Below, piece by piece: positions 5,898 to 10,789 of a stretch of 10,789 nt of DNA. Both the position numbers and the translations under genes were made by a program. The notes under the pieces were generated by a model that saw only the letters and a program-made list of their open reading frames with translations, did not search any database and was not told the origin of the DNA. Numbering within the stretch: the first letter of the stretch is position 1; the number at the start of each line of letters is the position of its first letter. Origin of the DNA: an uncultured Clostridia bacterium (GTDB lineage: Bacteria; Bacillota; Clostridia; Oscillospirales; Acutalibacteraceae); contig CAMJHU010000027.1 of the NCBI GenBank assembly GCA_946405565.1, forward strand, positions 1 through 10,789. The letters are read 5' to 3'.

Positions 5898-7943
5898 TTA
5901 CGAATTGCTGTCTGAACGTTTGAGGTAGGGGAGGATGTCCTCGGTGTAGGCGCGGAGCAATTCGCCGACGCTCCACGCCTGCGTGAAGCAGCCGCGGGAG
6001 GTACAGGCAAAGTCGCCGTCAAAGATTTCGGCGATGCCGTTGATACAGCCGTCGCCCATGTGGTCGAGGAAGTGGGAACAGATGGCGCGGGCGCGGCGGA
6101 TGGCGGGCTGGGAATGGTTATGCACCTTGCAGTAGGCGGAGAGATAGGCGCCCATCGGATAAGCCCAGCTGGTACCCATGTGATAAGCCGCGTCGCGTTG
6201 GATGAGCTTGCCGATGTAATGGGCTTTGTATTCCGGGTCGGTGTAGGAGAGGGAGCGCAGTCCGTAGGTGGTGAGAAGGTGTTTGCTGACGCAGTTGACC
6301 ACTGCCATTTCTTTCTCACGGTCGAGCATGGTATAGGGAAGGGATACCGCGTAAATCTGATTGGGACGGATGCGGCCCTCGCAGGGGTCGACCACGTCGA
6401 AGAGGCAGTTCTTTTCCGCGTTCCAGAATTTTCGGACAAAGGAGCGTCTGACCTTTTCAGCCAGTTCGGTGTAATGGGCACTGTCGCGGCCGAATTTGCG
6501 GGAGAGCATTTCCATAACCTTGAGCGCGTTGTACCAGAGGGCGTTGATTTCCACCGGTTTGCCGTGGCGCGGCGTCACCACCCAGTCGCCCACGCGGACG
6601 TCCATCCATGTGATCTGATCCAGCTCACTGCCGCCGTGTACCAGTCCGTCCTCATCCGTACCGATGGAAAAGTCGGTGCCGGTTTCATAAGCCTGGATGA
6701 TGTTTTTCAGCACGGGGAAGATTTCGGTGCGGATAAAGTCGAAGTTTTCCTCCTTGCCGGTGTAGTAAAGGTAACGTTCTACCGCGTAAAAGTACCAGAG
6801 GGAACCGTCCATCGTGTTATACATGGGCTGATCTTTGTCGGAAGCAGGGAAGACGTTGGGAATCAGACCGTTTTTCTCGTAGAGGGCGAAGGATTTGAGG
6901 ATCATTTCACAGTCGCGGAAGCGGTGGGTGCAGAGCGTCAGACCGGTCATGGCGATCATGGTATCGCGTCCCCAGTCGGTGAACCACGGGAAGCCGGCGA
7001 GAATGGTCTTGAGCCCTGTGGACTGGCGGTCCACGATGAAGGCGTCCGCTGCCCATGTCAGATGGGTGGAGAAGATATCCTTGTTGGGGTTGAGGTCAAT
7101 TACGCGGCGCATATGTTCCACATAGCGCTGAATCATGGCAAAGCCGTCCTTGGCGGTGATATCCTCGTCCTCGATGGAACAGATGAGATAGAAGCGCTTG
7201 GTTTCCCCGGGGGCGACGGTTACGATCACATCGTAGGGCGTGAACTGGGTATCCAGTCCGTTGAAGCCGTTGCGGGAGTCGATGGCGAGATACTGGTTTT
7301 CCTCCGCCACAAAATTGGGAGTTGCCATGCTGGTGGGAATCAGGGAACGGTCAAAATAGCGTCCCTCGCTGATGTGGAACTTGACATTGAAGCGGGTGTC
7401 GTCGTCGCGTCCGAGCAGCATGGTTTTGCCGTAGGTGGAAGCGCGGAAATGTTTCATATCGCGGTAGCTGTTGACCTGATTGATATTGCGCATGGCAAAG
7501 AGGGGTGTGACGGTAATGGTGGTGGGTTCTATCACGCCGCTGACCGTGTAGCAAACCGCGACGGTGTTTTTGCCGTACTCCATGACGATGGTTTTTTCGA
7601 GCGAAATTTCGTCGGTCTGATAGCAATAGGTCGGCACGATGTCGATGTTGAACTGTTCCAGATACTGCCGGCCGTCCTTGGGTTCGCCGAGGAACTGCTG
7701 GCAGGCGAGGTCAAATTCCCGGTTGCAAATCGTGATTTTTTCCTGCACCTTGGAAAGAATATTGACTCGGTCCACAGGGGGATTGAGGGAGGCAACGAGA
7801 TAGCCGGTATGAATGCGTGCCGTGTCGCCGATGATGGTGCAGCCGGAGAAGCCGCCGATGCCGTTGGTGAGCAGCCATTCGCGTTCGATGCCCTGTTCGA
7901 GTGTGCGCCAGGAGCTTTTGCCGAAGGTGTATTTTGTGTGCAT
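5898..7943 (-). CDS. Glycogen debranching enzyme, amylo-alpha-1,6-glucosidase (GH133)
   Basis: This cytoplasmic enzyme (681 aa, no signal peptide) hydrolyses alpha-1,6 branches of glycogen or limit dextrins. The N-terminal beta-rich domain (about 1-270) begins EREWLLTNGIGGFSGCTIIG, as in the archaeal/bacterial debranching-enzyme family. The C-terminal (alpha/alpha)6-barrel contains AGFPWFTDWGRDTMIAMTGL (316-335), ITWMDVRVGDWVVTPRHGK (444-462), VEINALWYNAL (464-474) and IAEIFDGD (637-644), with TQAWSVGELLR near the end. By family knowledge the Asp in TWMD and the Glu in AEIFDGD are likely catalytic. The upstream frame has an in-frame TGA directly before the CAT codon, so the ATG at 7943 is the farthest start. 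Its ribosome binding site (AAGGA) is somewhat distant. It appears monocistronic, with its own promoter; no other glycogen gene is in the window. Confidence 0.94.
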   Translation of the reverse strand: MHTKYTFGKSSWRTLEQGIEREWLLTNGIGGFSGCTIIGDTARIHTGYLVASLNPPVDRVNILSKVQEKITICNREFDLACQQFLGEPKDGRQYLEQFNIDIVPTYCYQTDEISLEKTIVMEYGKNTVAVCYTVSGVIEPTTITVTPLFAMRNINQVNSYRDMKHFRASTYGKTMLLGRDDDTRFNVKFHISEGRYFDRSLIPTSMATPNFVAEENQYLAIDSRNGFNGLDTQFTPYDVIVTVAPGETKRFYLICSIEDEDITAKDGFAMIQRYVEHMRRVIDLNPNKDIFSTHLTWAADAFIVDRQSTGLKTILAGFPWFTDWGRDTMIAMTGLTLCTHRFRDCEMILKSFALYEKNGLIPNVFPASDKDQPMYNTMDGSLWYFYAVERYLYYTGKEENFDFIRTEIFPVLKNIIQAYETGTDFSIGTDEDGLVHGGSELDQITWMDVRVGDWVVTPRHGKPVEINALWYNALKVMEMLSRKFGRDSAHYTELAEKVRRSFVRKFWNAEKNCLFDVVDPCEGRIRPNQIYAVSLPYTMLDREKEMAVVNCVSKHLLTTYGLRSLSYTDPEYKAHYIGKLIQRDAAYHMGTSWAYPMGAYLSAYCKVHNHSQPAIRRARAICSHFLDHMGDGCINGIAEIFDGDFACTSRGCFTQAWSVGELLRAYTEDILPYLKRSDSNS

Positions 7944-7999
7944 ATGTCAAATACCGTCCTTTTTGAGAGTTGAGAGAATGGAAGAAACCAATCACTGCC

Positions 8000-8028
8000 A
8001 TTATACCATAACCTGCCTAGTTTCTCAA
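8000..8028 (-). promoter_or_regulatory. Promoter of the debranching-enzyme gene
   Basis: The minus strand has TTGAGA (8028-8023) and a perfect TATAAT (8005-8000) with a 17-base spacer and a TGG extended -10. Initiation near 7993 gives a leader of about 50 nt before the ATG at 7943. Confidence 0.88.
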
Positions 8029-8058
8029 CCGATAGCCGAAGAATTTTGGGAATATTCT

Positions 8059-8071
8059 TGTAAAGTTTACA
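8059..8071. promoter_or_regulatory. Possible operator palindrome upstream of the debranching-enzyme promoter
   Basis: TGTAAA-G-TTTACA is a perfect 13-bp palindrome centred 37 bases upstream of the -35 hexamer, near -72 from the predicted start. Its half-sites are like those of LacI-family operators and catabolite-responsive elements (TGTAAA..TTTACA), but the spacing is one base short of the usual CG-centred form. Palindromes of this size can occur by chance, so the assignment is tentative. Confidence 0.3.
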
Positions 8072-8107
8072 TTTTTCCGTGTTTCCTTTGTCACTTTGGG
8101 ATGAACT

Positions 8108-8158
8108 GAAAAGAAAAGCCCTTGTCCCGGCAATCGGAACAATCTGCCGGAACAAGGG
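8108..8158 (-). terminator. Terminator of the M56 sensor-lipoprotein operon
   Basis: The arms 8119-8132 and 8145-8158 form a 14-bp stem with a single mismatch and a 12-base loop. On the minus strand the stem is followed by CTTTTCTTTTC, a broken T-tract. It begins about 10 bases after the lipoprotein stop codon and shields the debranching-enzyme promoter from read-through. Confidence 0.85.
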
Positions 8159-8168
8159 AAAAGGATTG

Positions 8169-9104
8169 TCATATGCGCTTAAAACGATCGCCGTCCACCT
8201 GATAGGCGATTTCTTCCACGGTCTTTCCGTCGTCATAGCGGGACTTGCGGAAGGTGACAACGCCCTTGCCTTTGGTATCGCCTTCCTGCTCCCAGCGCTG
8301 TTCATACACAAAGCGCTCGCCGTTTTCCAAACGCTCAAACTGTCCCACATAGATGCTGTATTCGCCGTGCCGTTCGGTCAGCGCATTGGATACCTCCACG
8401 GACACGCCGTAATCCGTGAGAATTTTGAAATTCTCTTCATAATAGGAACTGATTTTGGCGTCCCTACCAAGGTATTTCAGATAGGCTTCGGCGTAGGCGC
8501 GAATCTGTTTGTCGATTTCTTCGCCCACACTGTCATCAGCGGTGTCCTTGAGCGCCTGTTTTGCGACATCGCGGGGGAACATACGGTAGACCGAATCTTC
8601 ATAGTCCGAACCGTCGAGTGCTTCCTCGTAATGGGTGCAGACATAGCCGCCGGTAGCGGGATCGGTTTCAAATTGCAGCAGCGTGGGAACCTTCCCAAAG
8701 CCGTATTCGTCCACCAGCCTTCCGTCGCGGAAGCCATAGCCGTAAGCCGAGCAGAGGGCATATATGTCCATGCCGTTATCGGTTTCCTTGGTGCCGAGAA
8801 TCTTATGTCCTTCTCCGAGGCACTCCCAAGATTCCCCGTCTTTGGCGGCAACATACCGTGTCTCTCCGTCGATGGTGAAAGGGGTCATGGTTACGCCCTG
8901 CGTGGCGAAAATCGCCTGTGTCACTGCCAGATCGGGGGTGTCGGCGACGACGTCGGTGACGGACGCAAGGTCGGTCAGACTGACATCTCTGCCGCCGTGA
9001 CTGTTGTCGGAATGTCCTCCGCAGCCGGTCAGCGAAAGGGACAGAACGGTACCCAGTGCGATGGCGGCAATCAGTGCGGTTTTGATGAATTTGTTGTGTG
9101 TCAT
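8169..9104 (-). CDS. Lipoprotein with a sensor domain paralogous to the neighbouring M56 protein
   Basis: The 311-aa product starts with a charged N-terminus and a hydrophobic segment ending in the lipobox LTGC (Cys28), so it should be lipid-anchored outside the membrane. After a Gly/Ser/His-rich linker, residues of about 60-305 match the C-terminal region of the upstream M56 protein: GEGHKI (97-102), YALCSAYGYGFRDG (115-128), VPTL, FPRDVA (176-181), YAEAYLK (204-210), YVGQFER (252-258) and VTFRKSRYDDG (283-293) all recur there. No enzymatic motif is seen; ligand binding or sensing is inferred. I prefer the ATG at 9104 because AGGAG (9117-9113) lies 8 bases upstream. A GTG at 9113 overlaps that site. 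The gene begins 16 bases after the M56 stop codon and ends at a terminator, so the pair is an operon. I do not recognise a named Pfam family with certainty. Confidence 0.9.
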   Translation of the reverse strand: MTHNKFIKTALIAAIALGTVLSLSLTGCGGHSDNSHGGRDVSLTDLASVTDVVADTPDLAVTQAIFATQGVTMTPFTIDGETRYVAAKDGESWECLGEGHKILGTKETDNGMDIYALCSAYGYGFRDGRLVDEYGFGKVPTLLQFETDPATGGYVCTHYEEALDGSDYEDSVYRMFPRDVAKQALKDTADDSVGEEIDKQIRAYAEAYLKYLGRDAKISSYYEENFKILTDYGVSVEVSNALTERHGEYSIYVGQFERLENGERFVYEQRWEQEGDTKGKGVVTFRKSRYDDGKTVEEIAYQVDGDRFKRI

Positions 9105-9112
9105 GTATCTCA

Positions 9113-9117
9113 CTCCT
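9113..9117 (-). promoter_or_regulatory. Ribosome binding site deciding the lipoprotein start
   Basis: AGGAG on the minus strand is 8 bases from the ATG at 9104 but overlaps the in-frame GTG at 9113-9111. The ATG is therefore the functional start and the signal peptide begins MTHNKFIKTA. Confidence 0.8.
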
Positions 9118-9120
9118 GTT

Positions 9121-10788
9121 TTATCGCTTTATGTGTGAAGCCAGTGTATCAATCGTAATAAAACGAATTTGATTGTCCTTGACCTGATACGAAATCTTTT
9201 CGATTTCTTCTCCGTCGTCATAGCGCGTTTTCATAAAGGTTACAATGCCGTTGCCGATGTTGTTGCCATCGTCATTCCAAATGAGATGGTAGACATACCG
9301 TGTACCGCTCTCCACGCGTTCAAAATTGCCGACATAGAAATCATATTCGGCATGGAGCTTCAGCAGTTCATTTGCTGCTTCGTCCGATACGCCGCAATCG
9401 CTCAGTGTCTTGAAGTCAAAGTCAAGGTAATCCCCGATTTCTGCCTCGCGTCCGATTTTTTTCAGATAGGCTTCGGCATAGCGTTTGCTTTGCTCTGACA
9501 GTTCCGCTGCCTCTTGATTGTGACGGGTGGTGTCAAGCATCCGGTCGGCAATGCTGCGGGGGAACAGTTCGCGCACAGATTTGACATACTCCGCACCGTC
9601 CTTGGGTTCCTCGCGGCTCAGGAAATTGTAATTGCCGTCAGCGTCCTTCTCGAAGCGAATCAGCGTAGGCACCTCTGAATAGCCGGTCTTGCTTACCAGA
9701 TGACCGTCGCGGAACCCATAGCCGAAGGCGCTGCATTTCGCGTAGACCTCTAAGGAGCCATCCTTGTTCTCCTTCATGCCGTAAATCTTGTGACCCTCCC
9801 CGTAGCATTCCACGTCGCTGCGTCCGACAAAATCGCTCACGGCGGCATAGAAATACCGCCTGTCACCCAGCAGGTCGGACATGGAAACACGGTTGTAGGC
9901 GAAAGTCTGTTCCGCAATGGCGCGGTCAAGATTTTCGGAAGGAATCACGGGGTAAGTTGCCGATTTGGTCAGCAAGGCAACGCCCGTCACCGCTACGGCC
10001 AGCAGATCCAGCGCGATCACCCAAATCTTAGTCGTTTTCCTGCGGAACAGATTTGCTACCCGCGTTTTGACCGCCAATTCGCCGAAGTTCACGGACAGCG
10101 CGTTGTGAAGGCGAAAGCTGTTGCGCTGTGTGGCACATTCCAGCAGCGCGAGGGAATAGACCCTGCGTTCCTCCGTTCCCTTGCCGCGCAGGGCGCTCTC
10201 GTCACAGGCCAGTTCGATATCACGGCAGTAGAGGAAATACGCCACCCACACGGCCGGATTGAACCAATACACCACTGCCAGCCCGAAGGCCAGTGCCTTG
10301 GTCAGATGGTCACAGCGGCGGAGGTGCGCCTGTTCGTGCGCCATGACCTGTCGGCGGTTTTTCTCGCTCATGCCGAAGGGAAGGTAGATTTTCGGTCTGA
10401 CAATACCCCAGACAAAGGCCGAATCGATGCGGTCGCAGAGGTAAATCGGTTTGCCCTTTTCCAATGGCACCGCTTCCGCCAGTTTACGCTTCATAGCAAG
10501 GTACGCAGCGGCGGCATACAGTGTCAGCAAGCCCATTCCCACAAGCCAGACGCGGGAGCCAATTGTTTCCAATGAAGGCTTGCTTTCGGTAGTTTGACCG
10601 AACTGTCTGATGTCATGCGAGGGGGAAAGCGGTTCTGCTCGGTTCATGTCTGTGGTATCGGCTTGGACGGTCGGAACGCTTTCGGACGGTGCGTCAAGGG
10701 ATTGGGTGATGGTGGATTCACTGATGCCGCGCTCCACAAGGTTTTGCGCGGGCATGAGACTGACAGGGCTTTCGGGGACGATGGGACA
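9121..10788 (-). CDS. BlaR1-like M56 membrane metalloprotease with extracellular sensor domain (5' end outside window)
   Basis: The frame stays open to the window edge. The first visible residues, PIVPESPVSL, resemble the segment after the first membrane helices of BlaR1/MecR1-type proteins (P-x-S-x-E-S-P-x-S-L), so an N-terminal part is missing. Counting from the Met at 10755 as residue 1: a membrane helix is at 69-88, the zinc motif HEQAH at 140-144 (10338-10324), a further helix at 155-176, the presumed third-ligand segment ELACDE at 181-186, and a last helix at 244-263. The extracellular part (about 264-544) carries no penicillin-binding SxxK motif that I can see. Instead it has the domain shared with the adjacent lipoprotein. 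In the BlaR1 paradigm an extracellular signal triggers cytoplasmic proteolysis that relieves a BlaI/MecI repressor; such a gene is expected just upstream. The ligand here is unknown. Antibiotic resistance should not be assumed. Confidence 0.92.
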   Translation of the reverse strand, partial: CPIVPESPVSLMPAQNLVERGISESTITQSLDAPSESVPTVQADTTDMNRAEPLSPSHDIRQFGQTTESKPSLETIGSRVWLVGMGLLTLYAAAAYLAMKRKLAEAVPLEKGKPIYLCDRIDSAFVWGIVRPKIYLPFGMSEKNRRQVMAHEQAHLRRCDHLTKALAFGLAVVYWFNPAVWVAYFLYCRDIELACDESALRGKGTEERRVYSLALLECATQRNSFRLHNALSVNFGELAVKTRVANLFRRKTTKIWVIALDLLAVAVTGVALLTKSATYPVIPSENLDRAIAEQTFAYNRVSMSDLLGDRRYFYAAVSDFVGRSDVECYGEGHKIYGMKENKDGSLEVYAKCSAFGYGFRDGHLVSKTGYSEVPTLIRFEKDADGNYNFLSREEPKDGAEYVKSVRELFPRSIADRMLDTTRHNQEAAELSEQSKRYAEAYLKKIGREAEIGDYLDFDFKTLSDCGVSDEAANELLKLHAEYDFYVGNFERVESGTRYVYHLIWNDDGNNIGNGIVTFMKTRYDDGEEIEKISYQVKDNQIRFITIDTLASHIKR

Positions 10789-10789
10789 G

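Noticed and set aside
6060..7973. 637-codon open frame on the plus strand across the debranching-enzyme gene
   Set aside because: It is antisense to a clear GH133 enzyme, lacks family motifs, and reads as the low-complexity Val/Gly/Asp/His pattern typical of shadow frames.
8079..9158. 359-codon plus-strand frame across the lipoprotein gene
   Set aside because: The minus strand encodes a lipoprotein with a signal peptide and a paralogue next door. The plus-strand frame also runs through the terminator hairpin.

Overview
The window looks like part of a chromosome from a gut-type Firmicute, most likely class Clostridia (Ruminococcaceae/Oscillospiraceae-like). The evidence is GC-rich coding sequence between AT-rich intergenic stretches, strong AGGAGG ribosome binding sites, near-consensus sigma-A promoters with 17-bp spacers, a T-box riboswitch, a non-discriminating-type AspRS joined to GatCAB, a BlaR1-like M56 sensor, and a four-hairpin intergenic repeat of a kind I recognise from these genomes. 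The species cannot be named from the sequence.

Left end (1-553): the first codons of a leftward gene (perhaps a GNAT acetyltransferase) with its promoter and a hairpin terminator; about 110 bases (161-270) in which I see nothing; a pair of interleaved inverted repeats built partly from a 7-bp unit; and a leftward tRNA-Ser(GGA) with its own promoter. The tRNA promoter lies back to back with the promoter of the next operon across an A/T-rich spacer.

Main operon (590-5737, rightward): promoter, T-box leader with probable specifier GAC (Asp), aspS, gatC, gatA, gatB and a strong terminator. AspRS carries His31, a residue linked to charging both tRNA-Asp and tRNA-Asn. GatCAB would then convert Asp-tRNA(Asn) to Asn-tRNA(Asn), and possibly Glu-tRNA(Gln) to Gln-tRNA(Gln). 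The striking point is GatA. It is about 90 residues shorter than usual and, by motif alignment, has lost both catalytic serines (Leu86 and Ala110 instead), although the reading frame is intact and translationally coupled to gatB. GatB and GatC keep most family features. The complex may therefore use free ammonia or another nitrogen donor, with GatA kept as a scaffold.

Middle (5741-8028): a repeat element of about 140 bp with four perfect hairpins separates the operon from a convergent leftward gene for a cytoplasmic GH133 glycogen debranching enzyme. That gene has its own promoter and a palindrome upstream that could be an operator.

Right end (8108-10789, leftward): a two-gene unit. The upstream gene, cut by the window edge, encodes a BlaR1-like membrane metalloprotease (HEQAH) with an extracellular C-terminal domain. 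Sixteen bases later comes a lipoprotein whose mature part is a paralogue of that domain without the protease. This looks like a duplicated sensor module, one copy tied to the signalling protease and one free on the membrane. A BlaI/MecI-type repressor gene probably lies just outside the window.
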